The notes below the pieces were generated by a model. That model worked only from the letters and a program-made list of their open reading frames with translations. It was not told the origin of the DNA and made no database searches. A stretch of DNA of 64,000 bases from Streptomyces sp. MMBL 11-1 (GTDB lineage: Bacteria; Actinomycetota; Actinomycetes; Streptomycetales; Streptomycetaceae), in NCBI RefSeq assembly GCF_028622875.1, contig NZ_CP117710.1:248001-312000 (forward strand), in the 5' to 3' direction. A program made the translations under genes and the position numbers. Shown in pieces: positions 16,918-25,990 of this stretch; the stretch's first letter is position 1, and each line of letters opens with the position of its first letter.

Positions 16918-19443
16918 ATGGTCCGCTCGCAGGACCGCGTCACCGCGCCCTGGGCGCAGGGGGTGTTCGCTACCCCGCTGTACACCTCGGGAGTGATCTA
17001 CCTCGGCGGCGTCGCGCTGGGCACGGTCGAGGACCTGGGCCACACGGTGCCGCTGGAGATGCTGGGCATCGGCTCGATCGGCGGCATCGTCGCGGCCGCC
17101 ACCGCCCGGTTCCTGCGCTCCGGCGGGCCCTACCGCAGCCGCCGCGCCCGCTGGTACCACACGGCCTTCACCGGCATCTGGACCACGGCGTCGGCGGCCT
17201 GGCTGAACTGGGTGGCCCACGGCACCCCGTGGACGCTGTCCTCGGCCGCGGCGATCGCCGCCGCCACCGTGGCCATCGCCCCCTTCTACGGCGTCGACCG
17301 GTTCCTGCGCGGGGAGGAGATCGCCGAGCAGTGGGCGAAGGAGGAGGCGGCGCAGGTCCGGCCCCTCACCGACTGGCAGGATCTGTTCGCCTCCGTGGGC
17401 GCCCGCGGGGTGATGGTCGAGGGCAAGGACAAGACCCACAACGGGTACAAGCTCACCCTCACCCTCACCGAGACCGACTACGACGGCCTGCTGCCGCTGC
17501 TCAAGCGCTTGGAGATGAAGGCCCGGCTGCGCGCCGGGGCGCTGACCCTGAAGCCGGGGGCCCACGCCGCGGAGGCGTTCCTGTCGGTCTCCACCCGCAA
17601 CGTGCTCGGCGAGCACGTCGACCTGGACCCCAGCGATCACCCGATCACCATCAACGAGCCGATCACGATGGGGATGCTCGAGTCCGGTGAGCCCATCGAA
17701 CTCCTGATGCGCCAGAACAGCGTGCTCATCGCCGGGCAGAAGGGATCGGGGAAGTCCGTCACCCTGCACGTCCTGATCTCGCTGCTCACCCGCTGCGTCG
17801 ACGCGGTCGTGTGGATGATCGACATGGCCAGCGGCCACACCGCCAAGCGGTGGCTGCGCCCCTGGGCGGAGTGCTGGAAGGACAAGGACGGCAACACCAT
17901 CTCCCGGCCGCTCATCGACTGGGTCGCCACCACCGAGGACGAAGCGGTGCGCATGTACAGCGCGGCGCACGACATCGCCGACCAGCGGGCCAAGACCGCC
18001 CGCGGCGGCAAGCTCGTCCCCAAGGCCTCGCAGCCGGCCATCATCGTCATCACCGAAGAGGGCTCGGACCTGATGGCCTGGAGCCCTCTGGCGGTTAAGC
18101 CCAAGACCCGGGGGATCAAGAAGGGCCGCAAGGCGGCGATCGACTACGTCGACGTCGTCCAGCGCGGCACCGGCCCCAACACCGGCGGCGGTGAGATCGA
18201 CTCCCAGTACGACACCACCATCGGTCTGCGGTTCCGCAAGAAGGGCGAGGGCCAGTACGTCTTCCCCGACTTCTACCACCAGGTCAACCTGGCGGCCCTG
18301 CCCGGCAACGGCGCCTGCTACATCAAGACGCCCGCCATGGACCAGGCCGAGCCGCCGGAGAAGGGCCGCTTCGCCTACGTCAACGACGACGAGGACTCCA
18401 CCCACATCGAGGAGATGGCGGTCGCCCGCGCCAACATCCGCCCCGACCTCGACGCCGAGGCCATCACCATCGCCAACAAGTGGGGCTACGGCGACCGCTG
18501 GTCGGACACCGAACGCAGCGGATGGATGCTCGAAGCCTTCCACCTCGACACGCCCGCCGCGCTGGGCAGCTCCGCCAATGCGAACGGCGCCGCCGGCACC
18601 CTGCAGGCCGCGCCACCTCTGCCGCCGTCCACGAGCGGCACGGGCACCGGCGGGCCCAGCCAGCCGGGCGGGCGGCGACTGCCCGGCGATCTGGGTGACC
18701 TGCCCCCCGCGGAGGAATACCTCAAGCGGTACGGCACGGGCCAGCAGCCCCCGGCCGGCCACATCGCCCCTGGCCCCGCCGGTGGGCCGGGTGACTCCGG
18801 GCCGGACGAGGCTACGGTCAGGGCGGCGTTCGAGAAGGTCTGGGCGGGGATCGAAGGACTGGTCCAGGAGGCCGCGGAGCAACACGACGCGCAGCAGACC
18901 GAGGGAGGCGACGGGAGGAAGGCCCGGGAGCACCCCCGCAAGGACGAGATCCTCGCGATGGTCCGCGACGCCGGCCCCGAAGGCGTCACCGTCGACTCTG
19001 TCCGCAAGGCCATCGGGGAGAAGTACCCGGACGAGAAGCCTCCGACGCGGCAGTCCGTGAGCGCGTGGTTCGCCGCACACGAGCGCATCATCCAGCCGCG
19101 CGGCCCGAAGACGCCGTACGTCTGGGCCGACCCCGACCACCCCGCCCCGCCCGGACCGCAGAGCGACGGGCAGGACGCGGCGCTGGAAGTGCTCAGCGGG
19201 GACGACCTGGAGCTGTTCCTGCACGCCGTCGAGCTCGTCGTCAGCACGTCGTTCGGCTCCGCATCCATGCTCCAGCGCAAGCTGCGCATCGGCTTCGCCA
19301 AGGCCGTCTGGCTCATGGACCAGATGACCGCTCGCGACATCGTCGGCGCTCCGGACGGGTCAAAGGCCCGCGAGGTCCTCCACCGCTCCGCCGAGCTCGA
19401 CGAACTCCTCGACCGGCTGAAGAACCAGCGCCCGGACGCATGA
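16918..19443 (+). CDS. traB: TraB/FtsK-like conjugative DNA translocase
   Basis: This 841-residue protein has two or more N-terminal membrane helices (residues 20-130), an FtsK/SpoIIIE motor with Walker A GQKGSGKS at 273-280 and a Walker B-like strand IIVITEE ending at Glu380-Glu381, and a C-terminal winged helix at about 762-835 ([40 protein letters not shown]). That last block is the FtsK-gamma pattern, which in TraB reads 8-bp repeats at clt. Such proteins transfer double-stranded plasmid DNA between mycelia. A Pro/Gly-rich linker and a second small helical unit ([20 protein letters not shown]) separate motor and gamma domain. The GGACCG array at about 13 kb is its most likely target. Confidence 0.95.
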   Translation: MVRSQDRVTAPWAQGVFATPLYTSGVIYLGGVALGTVEDLGHTVPLEMLGIGSIGGIVAAATARFLRSGGPYRSRRARWYHTAFTGIWTTASAAWLNWVAHGTPWTLSSAAAIAAATVAIAPFYGVDRFLRGEEIAEQWAKEEAAQVRPLTDWQDLFASVGARGVMVEGKDKTHNGYKLTLTLTETDYDGLLPLLKRLEMKARLRAGALTLKPGAHAAEAFLSVSTRNVLGEHVDLDPSDHPITINEPITMGMLESGEPIELLMRQNSVLIAGQKGSGKSVTLHVLISLLTRCVDAVVWMIDMASGHTAKRWLRPWAECWKDKDGNTISRPLIDWVATTEDEAVRMYSAAHDIADQRAKTARGGKLVPKASQPAIIVITEEGSDLMAWSPLAVKPKTRGIKKGRKAAIDYVDVVQRGTGPNTGGGEIDSQYDTTIGLRFRKKGEGQYVFPDFYHQVNLAALPGNGACYIKTPAMDQAEPPEKGRFAYVNDDEDSTHIEEMAVARANIRPDLDAEAITIANKWGYGDRWSDTERSGWMLEAFHLDTPAALGSSANANGAAGTLQAAPPLPPSTSGTGTGGPSQPGGRRLPGDLGDLPPAEEYLKRYGTGQQPPAGHIAPGPAGGPGDSGPDEATVRAAFEKVWAGIEGLVQEAAEQHDAQQTEGGDGRKAREHPRKDEILAMVRDAGPEGVTVDSVRKAIGEKYPDEKPPTRQSVSAWFAAHERIIQPRGPKTPYVWADPDHPAPPGPQSDGQDAALEVLSGDDLELFLHAVELVVSTSFGSASMLQRKLRIGFAKAVWLMDQMTARDIVGAPDGSKAREVLHRSAELDELLDRLKNQRPDA

Positions 19444-19525
19444 CCCGGCCCCGGGCCCTCACTTCCGTGATCACCCCGCTGCCGACCCGGTGCGCGGAAC
19501 CCATTCCTGAGAGAAGGAGCCTGCG

Positions 19526-19762
19526 ATGGACGTCCTCCTGGTCCTGACCGGTATCCCCGTCGGTGCGCTGCTGGTCGTGATCGGGCAGCGGATCGTGCGG
19601 CGTCTGCGGCCGCAGCCCACCTGTACCTGGTGTGCGAACGCCTCGGGGTGGCCCGTCGGAGGCCACTCCCCGCTGCACTGCCGGGGCTACATCACCGACG
19701 TCCGGCGCCGTCATCCGTCCTTCGGCGGCAACGCGTGGCGCGAGCCCGACTCCCGCAGCTGA
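19526..19762 (+). CDS. Small single-helix membrane protein with Cys pair
   Basis: This 78-residue protein has an N-terminal membrane helix (MDVLLVLTGIPVGALLVVIG) followed by a basic segment, CTWCANASGW (a C-x2-C pair) and HCRGY, a possible metal site. AGAAGGAGCCTGCG precedes the ATG. It is 82 bases downstream of traB and in the same orientation, so probably part of the transfer operon. Function is unknown. Confidence 0.6.
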   Translation: MDVLLVLTGIPVGALLVVIGQRIVRRLRPQPTCTWCANASGWPVGGHSPLHCRGYITDVRRRHPSFGGNAWREPDSRS

Positions 19763-19838
19763 CGCTTCCAACCGCACCTTCCCCCCTTCAGCCGGTCCCG
19801 GCGAAGGGACCCGGTCCACTTCATGAAGGAGCACTGCC

Positions 19839-20408
19839 GTGCCGCCCAGCACCTCCCACGACAACGAGATCGCCTGCAAGCTCCTCGACGAGGCGTTCGC
19901 CGACGGCGCACCCACCTGGGGCGCTCCCGCCCCGACGCCGAGCGCCTCGGGTGTCGGCATCACGCCCTTCGTCGTCCCTGACGGCTACACCCTCCGGGAG
20001 ACCTACCGGACCCACTCCGACGGCTCCACGGACCTGATCCGCGAGGCCGTCCCGCTCGTCGCTCCGCCCACCGCCCCCGTCGCCGGCCCGGCTGGCGTGG
20101 CGGCTGACCGGGCCGCTCCCGCTGCCTTGCCGTCCTGGCTCACCGGGAACCGGGCTCGTATCAAGGCCGCCGCCTACCTCGGGGGCGGAACCGCGCTCGC
20201 GGCGGTGGGCGGGGTCTACGGTCCGCAGATCGCCTCAGGCGTCACGGCGGCCGCCGCGGCGGTGTGGACGGCCACCCTGACCGTGCTGAAGATCGTGGGT
20301 ATCGCGGTTCTCGCCGGCGTGGCCATACGGATCGCCTGTGGAGGCGGCAAAGGCAGCCGCGGGGGCACTTTCGAGGGGGAAGTGAAGGGAACATGGCGCG
20401 CGGACTGA
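19839..20408 (+). CDS. Membrane protein at the end of the transfer operon
   Basis: This 189-residue protein starts with GTG (AAGGAG seven bases upstream). Its hydrophilic N-terminal half contains VPDGYTLRETYRTHSDG. Two hydrophobic stretches follow, AAAYLGGGTALAAVGGVY and LTVLKIVGIAVLAGVAIRIA, then a Gly-rich basic tail. Proteins of this arrangement (Spd-like) are often the last genes of Streptomyces transfer operons. The next gene is convergent. Confidence 0.62.
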   Translation: MPPSTSHDNEIACKLLDEAFADGAPTWGAPAPTPSASGVGITPFVVPDGYTLRETYRTHSDGSTDLIREAVPLVAPPTAPVAGPAGVAADRAAPAALPSWLTGNRARIKAAAYLGGGTALAAVGGVYGPQIASGVTAAAAAVWTATLTVLKIVGIAVLAGVAIRIACGGGKGSRGGTFEGEVKGTWRAD

Positions 20409-20561
20409 GCGCCATCCCCAAGAACCAAGGGCAGGTCGCTGATAGGGCACGTGCCTCGGGTGACTGGACGGCTCCGACGGCGGGCTCGTCCCGGTGCGAA
20501 CCGACCAAGGGGGGCCAGGCCCGCGCGTCTGCGGGCCGGCCCCTCTTCGGCGCTGCCCGGA

Positions 20562-21386
20562 TCAGGTGCGGTCGGAGCCGTTCGGTACAGGTGGGAGGCC
20601 GAGCGCACGGTCGAAGCGCTCTTGGTGATCTTCGGCAATGAGGTCGTGGAAGGACAGCGTGTGGCCGTAGCGGTAAGAGGTCCAGTCGGGCCGGATCTCC
20701 AGCTCGGCGTCGGCGGTCCGGACTTGCAACTCCTGGAGGGCGAGGCGCCATCGCTCCTCCGCGGGGAGGGTTTCCCACGTCTGGATGAGTTCGTCATCGT
20801 CGGCGTCCGGGGCGCCGAGCTGGGTGGTGGGAACGCTCCAGAAGGTCGGGAAGTGGTCGGAGAAGGAGGTGACAACGGGCTGGTCGTCTCGTTGGCGCAG
20901 AAGGTCGGCGATGGACTCCCAGCCCAGGCCGGCCCGGAAGGACCCGTCCTCTAGGCCACCCTCGACGACATCGGCGAGCCAGGTGCGGTGCGGGCCGTCG
21001 ACCCAGCAGTTGATCTCGCACTGGCCGTGCAGCCGTGCCGCGAGCCTGACGGGCTCGGTTCCCACGGCCATGGCGGTGTTGAGCTGCATGGTCATCAGGG
21101 CGAGTTGGTGTCCCCGGTAGCGGACCAAGGGGTCGTTGAAGATGCTCCGCGCGGCAGCGGAGTAGGCCTGCAGCCAGGGGCCCGTCTGCCGGCCGCGGGG
21201 CGCGGAGGCGAAGCGGAGTTCGTGGTCGTCGGGCAGTAGATCGTGCAGGCGGGTCGCGAGTTCTGCCGGCCGTTGTCCCCGCAAGAGGGCTGCGGTGCTG
21301 TCCTGGACCAGGCTGAGCAGTCTGAACCGCTCGACTCCTCGGAGGGTGGCGCTGCCGTGCTGGTCCTGGAACTGGATGTAGCTCAA
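20562..21386 (-). CDS. Hypothetical protein, 274 residues
   Basis: This soluble protein is of mixed composition with no membrane segment. Visible features include FRLLSLVQDSTAALLRGQRP, a Trp-rich central part (CEINCWVDGPHRTWLADVVEGG) and FSDHFPTFWSVPTT. The ATG at 21386 has GAAGGAAG upstream. No family is recognised. It is convergent with the transfer operon. Codon use (high third-position GC) supports it as a genuine gene. Confidence 0.65.
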   Translation of the reverse strand: MSYIQFQDQHGSATLRGVERFRLLSLVQDSTAALLRGQRPAELATRLHDLLPDDHELRFASAPRGRQTGPWLQAYSAAARSIFNDPLVRYRGHQLALMTMQLNTAMAVGTEPVRLAARLHGQCEINCWVDGPHRTWLADVVEGGLEDGSFRAGLGWESIADLLRQRDDQPVVTSFSDHFPTFWSVPTTQLGAPDADDDELIQTWETLPAEERWRLALQELQVRTADAELEIRPDWTSYRYGHTLSFHDLIAEDHQERFDRALGLPPVPNGSDRT

Positions 21387-21620
21387 CGGTCTTCCTTCGT
21401 CGGGGTCATGGCGTGGATACGCCGTACGGCGGCGGACTGAGCCACAGGGTGTGTGGCTCCCCGTACACGTTCAGTTCTTTGCGGGGTTCACTGGCTGCTC
21501 GAACGCTGCGGGGGCCGGTGGCTGCGGGTTTGAGCCTCCGTCCGATGGCCTGTGGACGCGGACCAGCGACGAACAAGGGTGAGGCGCCGCCCGTGGGACA
21601 GCCCCTCCCCTTCTCTTCCC

Positions 21621-22118
21621 TCAGACGCGGTCTCCCTTCTCCACGTCGTCCCAGAAGGCCTTGCTGACCTGCTTCCACCCGGTGCGGTCACCGTCCTGGA
21701 GCTTGATCTCCCACCGGGGCTTCACGTAGTCGCAGACACGCCGGGGGGAGGGGCCGCCGTTGTCCTTCTGCTTGTTCTTGGGGGTCTCGGTGCCGTGCTT
21801 CGGGGAGGCCTTCTGGAGGTTCTTCGGCGCGGCGGGCTTGCTGTTGCCGGATGAGCTGCCGGAGTTGGTGGACCCGTTGCGGCTGCCGGAGCCGGTAGTG
21901 CTGCTCCGGCCTCCGCTGGAACCGCCCGTCAGCGTGAGCGACTGGGTGAAGGCGCTCGTCGTGGTACGGCAGTTGGTCGGGGTGTAGCCGCCGTGTCCGC
22001 GTTTGTCCTTGACGATGCCGTGCTCGACGGGGGTGGGTCCGGTGCAGGCGGTCAGGAGCAGCGCTGCGGCGACCGTGGTCGCGCCGGTCAGGGCGATACG
22101 GCCTGAGGGTGACGTCAA
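21621..22118 (-). CDS. Putative lipoprotein
   Basis: Reading from a TTG at 22118, the protein starts TSPSGRIALTGATTVAAALLLTAC, an N-region, hydrophobic core and LLTAC lipobox giving a lipid-anchored Cys near residue 25. A Ser/Thr/Gly-rich linker with a long run of SSGGRSS-type residues follows, then a basic domain ending DGDRTGWKQVSKAFWDDVEKG. The frame is open upstream to 22256, but that extension would bury the signal peptide, so the TTG start is preferred despite a weak ribosome site. No function is recognised. Confidence 0.6.
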   Translation of the reverse strand: MTSPSGRIALTGATTVAAALLLTACTGPTPVEHGIVKDKRGHGGYTPTNCRTTTSAFTQSLTLTGGSSGGRSSTTGSGSRNGSTNSGSSSGNSKPAAPKNLQKASPKHGTETPKNKQKDNGGPSPRRVCDYVKPRWEIKLQDGDRTGWKQVSKAFWDDVEKGDRV

Positions 22119-22265
22119 GGAAGGCGCCCTTCGGAAGTGAGGTTGCTGAGGGTGGTCGGCGGTAGGGCTGCTGGGCTGGTGCTGGCAACGGTGGGACGGA
22201 GTGCTTGTGGACAGCGGGTGGCATTCGCTGTCCGGGTGCTCGCCGTCATGTCGCACGGGTGAGAC

Positions 22266-22583
22266 TCAGGCCATGGGGGCGAGGACGCGGCGCATCCGCC
22301 GAGGTCCGTCACCGTCGTCGACGATGTAGCGGAAGCTGAGTTCCCGCAGGTGCTGGGCGTGGTGAACGGCCCTGGTGACGACGGCGTCGAGTCGGTCGAT
22401 GGCGGGGATGGACGCACCGCAGGTGCACGAGACCTGGATGCGGCGTCCTCCGTGTGCGGCGCAGGCTCGGCTGGCGGCGCGTCCGGTGCCGGTGATCTGG
22501 TGCGCACCGGTCATGGGGCACATGGTGCCGTCCCGGTGGAGGCCGGTGATCGTGACGGTGTGCGGGGGCTGTGGGTCGGTCAT
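22266..22583 (-). CDS. Small Cys-containing protein of unknown function
   Basis: This 105-residue protein contains TITGLHRDGTMCPMTGAHQITGTG, then RACAAHGGRRIQVSCTCGASIP, a C-x1-C pair, and a helical tail. The ATG follows AAGGACTCCC. It is transcribed from a promoter at 22713-22753 that shares its design with those of several rightward genes nearby. No known family is recognised. Confidence 0.6.
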   Translation of the reverse strand: MTDPQPPHTVTITGLHRDGTMCPMTGAHQITGTGRAASRACAAHGGRRIQVSCTCGASIPAIDRLDAVVTRAVHHAQHLRELSFRYIVDDGDGPRRMRRVLAPMA

Positions 22584-22712
22584 GGGAGTCCTTGGAGGTG
22601 AGGCACTGCGGGGGCGCTCGGCGGTCCCGGTGCGAAGAGGAAGGGCGGCGCGAAGACGCGCGGCGTCGGCGAGGAGGCCAACTGCTGTAGCAGGCGGTCC
22701 ACTTCAACTCGC

Positions 22713-22753
22713 TTGACATGTATGATTTTACATCACGAGCCCGCGATGGGCAA
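22713..22753 (-). promoter_or_regulatory. Leftward promoter of the shared TTGCC-17-TAAAnT class
   Basis: On the minus strand TTGCCC (22748-22753) lies 17 bases from TAAAAT (22725-22730), followed by TCATACATGTCAA to 22713. The TAAA(n)9TGTCAA layout matches the promoters at 24992 and 29841. It would drive the gene starting at 22583. Confidence 0.6.
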
Positions 22754-22794
22754 CTTTCCGGCGCGGCCAACCGTCCATATTCGACAACTGAGAA

Positions 22795-22836
22795 TTGACT
22801 ATCCATGGAATGCGGCTGTATACTTTAACTTGTCAA
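22795..22836 (+). promoter_or_regulatory. Rightward promoter with TTGTCAA element
   Basis: TTGACT (22795-22800), an 18-base spacer and TATACT (22819-22824) form a near-consensus housekeeping promoter 37 bases before the ATG at 22861. It continues as TTAACTTGTCAA, so the TTGTCAA element lies near the expected transcription start. It is divergent from the promoter at 22713. Confidence 0.7.
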
Positions 22837-22860
22837 GCAGTGGATGGCGGAAAGGCTTCG

Positions 22861-23079
22861 ATGAACACCGAACAGAACGCGAACGGCACCGTTCAGACTG
22901 ACGCCATCCAGGCCCGCATGACACAGATCCGTACCGAGTGCGCCGCCGCCCGCGCTGGCGGCGATACCCGCTCCGTGTCCGCCCTGGACGGTGAGCTGGC
23001 CGAGCTCGGGCAGCGACTTCGCAACCTCCGCGAGACCCCGGACTACGACGACGGCCGGTGCTGCCCCGACTGCCCGTGA
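22861..23079 (+). CDS. Small helical protein with C-terminal CCPDCP
   Basis: This 72-residue protein is almost entirely helical (QARMTQIRTECAAARAG, DGELAELGQRLRNLRE) and ends DDGRCCPDCP. It has strong promoter elements just upstream and leads a run of small rightward genes. It probably forms a short coiled coil with a terminal metal-binding tail. Function is unknown. Confidence 0.6.
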   Translation: MNTEQNANGTVQTDAIQARMTQIRTECAAARAGGDTRSVSALDGELAELGQRLRNLRETPDYDDGRCCPDCP

Positions 23080-23195
23080 CGCCCCCGGGGCACCGGGCTC
23101 ACCGGCTTCTCCCGTCTCCCCGCTGTCGGCCCGCCTTCCGCCCCTTGCGGACCACGGCACCGGACCGCGCCTTCGACCATCTCTCAGGAGTGACC

Positions 23196-23468
23196 ATGGA
23201 CCTTCTCGCCGCCGACCGGGGCCGCACAGCCGTCGAAGGCTACAGAGTCCAGGGCAACGGCAACGACGACGTCCCGACCTGTACCGCCGACCTCATCGCC
23301 GACGTGCTGATCTGGGCCGGTCGTGAGGGAGTTGACTGGGAGGATGCGCTGGATCGGGCCCACCGCTACGCCCTGAGCGGCGAGCCGTGTTCTCGGTGTT
23401 GCGAGGAGGCCCCGTCCGCCAGCGTCCGATGCCTCGCCTGCGGCGCCGATGCCGCGGAGTCCCGGTGA
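23196..23468 (+). CDS. Small Cys-rich protein
   Basis: This 90-residue protein has an acidic helical first half (ADLIADVLIWAGREGVDWEDALDRAHRYA) and a Cys-rich end, CSRCCEEAP then CLACGADA, forming two C-x2-C pairs like a zinc ribbon. CAGGAG precedes the ATG at 23196. Its TGA overlaps the GTG of the next gene. A nucleic-acid or protein adaptor role is possible but unproven. Confidence 0.65.
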   Translation: MDLLAADRGRTAVEGYRVQGNGNDDVPTCTADLIADVLIWAGREGVDWEDALDRAHRYALSGEPCSRCCEEAPSASVRCLACGADAAESR

Positions 23469-23722
23469 GCGCTGACCGCGCCCTTGGCGCACTGCAGCTC
23501 CGGGCCTTGACGTATCTCGCGAGCCGGAACTCCGGTACGTGGCATCGCGGGTGCGACTGGCAGATCGGCTCGCCGTCGCAGACCGAGCACATCCTCGACT
23601 CCCTCGTACGCCGCGGGCTCGTCGCCCGGACGACCGGGAGCGGTGTCTACCGGGTCACTGAGGCCGGACGAACGAGCTCGGCTGGTTCACCTGCGACGAC
23701 TGCACCCGGCTCACCCGGCTGA
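23465..23722 (+). CDS. Small winged-helix-like protein
   Basis: Starting at a GTG overlapping the previous stop, this 85-residue protein reads LGALQLRALTYLASRN, then HILDSLVRRGLVARTTGSGVYRVTEAGRT, the helix-wing pattern of a small winged-helix DNA-binding protein. Its last 12 or so residues (SSAGSPATTAPGSPG) look out of frame. The adjoining frame continues into a convincing zinc ribbon (see 23662), so the C-terminal end may be altered by an indel. Function is unknown. Confidence 0.55.
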   Translation: MSADRALGALQLRALTYLASRNSGTWHRGCDWQIGSPSQTEHILDSLVRRGLVARTTGSGVYRVTEAGRTSSAGSPATTAPGSPG

Positions 23723-23946
23723 CGTTCACCGGTGATTTCCGGCGCACGGACCGGCGAGTGCGCTGTGCGGAGTGTTTCGCTCTCACCTCCCATGGGCTGT
23801 GCGAACGCTGTTCCGGGGCATGCCAGGATTTTCGGCCGGGCCCCCGTGTCCATGTTCTGCACCTCGCGGTCAGCACGACCTGCCGCGACCTGGTCGGGCT
23901 GGAGGGCGCGGCGCCCGCGCTGCTGCGGGCGGGACGTCCCGCCTGA
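23662..23946 (+). CDS. Zinc-ribbon segment without a clear start, possibly fused upstream
   Basis: This frame is open from just after TGA 23659 to 23946. It encodes NELGWFTCDDCTRLTRLTF, then RCAECFALTSHGLCERC, three C-x2-C pairs that look like real zinc-ribbon sequence. There is no conventional start ahead of the first pair; the first GTG (23758) would delete it. Either the gene is the displaced C-terminal half of the winged-helix gene at 23465, or it uses an unusual start. Coding evidence is good; gene limits are not. Confidence 0.45.
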   Translation, partial: GRTNELGWFTCDDCTRLTRLTFTGDFRRTDRRVRCAECFALTSHGLCERCSGACQDFRPGPRVHVLHLAVSTTCRDLVGLEGAAPALLRAGRPA

Positions 23947-24049
23947 GCCTCCGGGCCAAGGGGGCTGTGAACTCATTCGCAGCCGGGCCGACTACGGATC
24001 GCGCGACCTCCGCGCGGCCATGACCTACCGCTTACGCAGAAGGAGCAGC

Positions 24050-24532
24050 TTGTCCCGGTACTCGCAGTTGCCACCCAACCGCCATCAGGCGCCGGCCACC
24101 GTGTGGCGGTGGGCGGCTGAACTGGACCGTACGGCCTGGGACATCCAGTCCGGACGTGCCCGCGGGGTCCGCGGTCCTGACGGCCGGCCGGTCCTGCCAT
24201 CGGCCTGCCGCGATCTCGCGGCCGCCCTCCGCGTCAACGCCCTCATCGGCGCCCTTCTTCTGGACGGCGTGCCCGCGATGGAGGAGGGGTGGGCCCTTGC
24301 CCCGCACCCCGTCCGCGTGGCACAGGGCGACGTGCCTTCCCGCGCCGGTGATTGCCCCGACCTCGTCGTGGTCCCCGCACTGGCCGACTTCAACGCGGCC
24401 GTCACCAGGCTGTACGAGGAACTCGATCGCGCCGCGCGCTCCTGCGGGCGGGACGCCCGGGCCCATGAGCTGTGCGCGCCCTGCACGGACTGGGCCGAGC
24501 AGCATGTCGCGATGCGGCTTCCCGTCCGCTGA
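24050..24532 (+). CDS. Hypothetical protein, 160 residues
   Basis: The TTG at 24050 follows AGAAGGAG and gives a protein starting SRYSQLPPNRHQAPATVWRW. An ATG at 24020 is also in frame but has no ribosome site. The protein is helical, with RDLAAALRVNALIGALLLDGVP and LADFNAAVTRLYEELDRAARSC, and ends with a Cys pair (ELCAPCTDWAEQHV). No family is recognised. It lies in the run of small rightward accessory genes. Confidence 0.55.
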   Translation: MSRYSQLPPNRHQAPATVWRWAAELDRTAWDIQSGRARGVRGPDGRPVLPSACRDLAAALRVNALIGALLLDGVPAMEEGWALAPHPVRVAQGDVPSRAGDCPDLVVVPALADFNAAVTRLYEELDRAARSCGRDARAHELCAPCTDWAEQHVAMRLPVR

Positions 24533-24579
24533 CGCGCCCGATCTGCTGCCGGCACGGCCCGATCACGAAAGGAACTGCC

Positions 24580-24930
24580 CTGACCACACAGCCGAGCCCT
24601 TCCGCCACGCTCCCCGACCGCCCCTTCTGGAACATCCGTCTTGTCCGCGCCCGCGACGTCCAGGAACGGGACGTCATCCGGCTCGACGGCCGCTGGCGCG
24701 AGGTGATGGATGTCTACAACAACGGCTACGACCCCGCCCTTCAGTTCGGGCGGGACAGCGCCATCGCGCACGAGATCCAGGCGGTCCTCGACCGTGCCGA
24801 TGACGTCTGGACAGCTCTGCGTTTCGTCGCCGAGGAGAAGTGCTCGGGCGCTGAGATCGAAACCCAGATCGTGGGGGTTCTCTGGTGCTCCCTGCTCGAA
24901 GTGCAGGTGGAGGAGCACAGTTCCCGGTGA
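24580..24930 (+). CDS. Hypothetical protein, about 116 residues, start uncertain
   Basis: The convincing part of the frame is FWNIRLVRARDVQERDVIRL, DGRWREVMDVYNNGYDPALQFG and WTALRFVAEEKCSGAEIETQ. The only start with a good ribosome site (GAAAGGAACTG) is a CTG at 24580, which would be rare; upstream in-frame starts lack a site. The DGRWREV segment resembles small beta-rich domains that follow a ligand-binding strand. No function is assigned. Confidence 0.5.
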   Translation: MTTQPSPSATLPDRPFWNIRLVRARDVQERDVIRLDGRWREVMDVYNNGYDPALQFGRDSAIAHEIQAVLDRADDVWTALRFVAEEKCSGAEIETQIVGVLWCSLLEVQVEEHSSR

Positions 24931-24991
24931 CGCCTTGCCGGACAGTTCCGGCACATGGGGAGCTCGGTGTGACACCGCCCATCGGTTCCGG

Positions 24992-25032
24992 TTGCCAGCA
25001 ATACACACTCGATGTAAAGTTTTAGTTGACAT
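24992..25032 (+). promoter_or_regulatory. Promoter of the shared TTGCC-17-TAAAnT class
   Basis: TTGCCA (24992-24997), 17 bases, then TAAAGT (25015-25020) and TTTAGTTGACAT to 25032. The downstream TTGACA corresponds to TTGTCAA in the promoters at 22795 and 29841. It points to whatever is encoded after 25145. Confidence 0.6.
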
Positions 25033-25144
25033 CATGGGTGGGGGTCGTGGCTCCCGCAGGATCACGTGCTGCTCTTCCCCCGGCGCTGCTTTCCTCAGGA
25101 GGGCGCTCGCCGACCGCACTCACTACGCACAGGAAGGGACAGCC

Positions 25145-25990
25145 ATGACGCGATCCACGAGGGCCACCAGGCCCCGGGCCCTGGATGGGCCGCGGCGACG
25201 CACCCCGCTCCGGGGTCTTCTGCTGAGCCGGTTCGTGCCCGCCGCCACCCGCGTCGTCCCCCCGGTGGGCGGCCGCTCGGGCTCTGCCCGGCGTCCGGAT
25301 GCCCACACCTTCTCGGCAGCGGGCCGCAGCCGCACGGTGCTCCGGCGCCCCGCCCGCCGATACCGCCGTCTCCGCGCCGCCGGGCTCTCCCGGCCCCTCG
25401 CTGCGGTGAGGGTGCGCCCCGCCGGACCGCCGGCCCCTGGCACCTCGCAGTCGAAGTGCTCAGGGTCCTCCAGGTCGCTGTCGGCGCTCACTGCCTCAGC
25501 GGACGGCTGGCCCTACCACTACGGCGACCGGACTCGACAGCTCCCCCGAGAGCGCGGATCTGCCCAGCACGCTGCTGACGGCGAACTCGGTTGCAGGAAC
25601 CGCGACTGCGATACCGACCGCCGGAGCGCGGCCCGGCGCCGGGACCGGTCTGCCTACGAGGACCAGCGGCGCGCGTACCGGTACCCCCACATGCCGCCGG
25701 CGCCCAGGGCCGGCCACACCCACGGCTCAGGGTCCGCGCCGACCAGCGCACACAGGCCCAACACGAGCAGCGCAGTGCCCAGCGCGGGGATGCCGGCGAC
25801 TCCGATGCGGCGGTCGTCCAGAGCCATCTGGCCATCATGGCAGGCCGCGCCACGACACGGCGAGCACCACCTGGCCGCCAACAGCGCGCCCCAGTACGGC
25901 GATGTGATGCGCCCCGTTCAGGCCCGGGAAGGCTTCCCCGGCCGGCCGGGGCCGGTGCGTTTCGTCCGTACGCGGGGCGGGAGCCGATGA
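25145..25990 (+). CDS. Doubtful basic protein downstream of a good promoter
   Basis: An ATG at 25145 follows AGGAAGGGACAGCC and lies 125 bases after a near-ideal promoter. The first 110 codons mostly end in G or C. The product is very rich in Arg and Pro (RTVLRRPARRYRRLRAAG), and after about residue 115 it looks like non-coding translation. Another frame shows coding-like sequence in 25,440-25,530 (HLAVEVLRVLQVAVGAHC), so the gene may be frameshifted or short. The true 3' end is unclear; treat this entry as a placeholder. Confidence 0.3.
   Translation: MTRSTRATRPRALDGPRRRTPLRGLLLSRFVPAATRVVPPVGGRSGSARRPDAHTFSAAGRSRTVLRRPARRYRRLRAAGLSRPLAAVRVRPAGPPAPGTSQSKCSGSSRSLSALTASADGWPYHYGDRTRQLPRERGSAQHAADGELGCRNRDCDTDRRSAARRRDRSAYEDQRRAYRYPHMPPAPRAGHTHGSGSAPTSAHRPNTSSAVPSAGMPATPMRRSSRAIWPSWQAAPRHGEHHLAANSAPQYGDVMRPVQAREGFPGRPGPVRFVRTRGGSR
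25654..25827 (-). CDS. Small two-helix membrane protein
   Basis: This short frame encodes about 57 residues. MALDDRRIGVAGIPALGTA begins the first hydrophobic helix (to LGLCALVG) and PWVWPALGAGGMWGYRYARR forms a second hydrophobic segment with a basic end. The composition is typical of tiny Streptomyces membrane proteins. No clear ribosome site is visible. It lies opposite the doubtful frame at 25145, of which it is a likely competitor. Confidence 0.45.
   Translation of the reverse strand: MALDDRRIGVAGIPALGTALLVLGLCALVGADPEPWVWPALGAGGMWGYRYARRWSS

Noticed and set aside
14686..19224. Very long open frame (1512 residues) on the minus strand
   Set aside because: It lies opposite the transfer protein and TraB, which have recognisable motifs and ribosome sites. 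Its own product is a low-complexity Gly/Val/Asp-rich sequence, typical of antisense frames in high-GC DNA.
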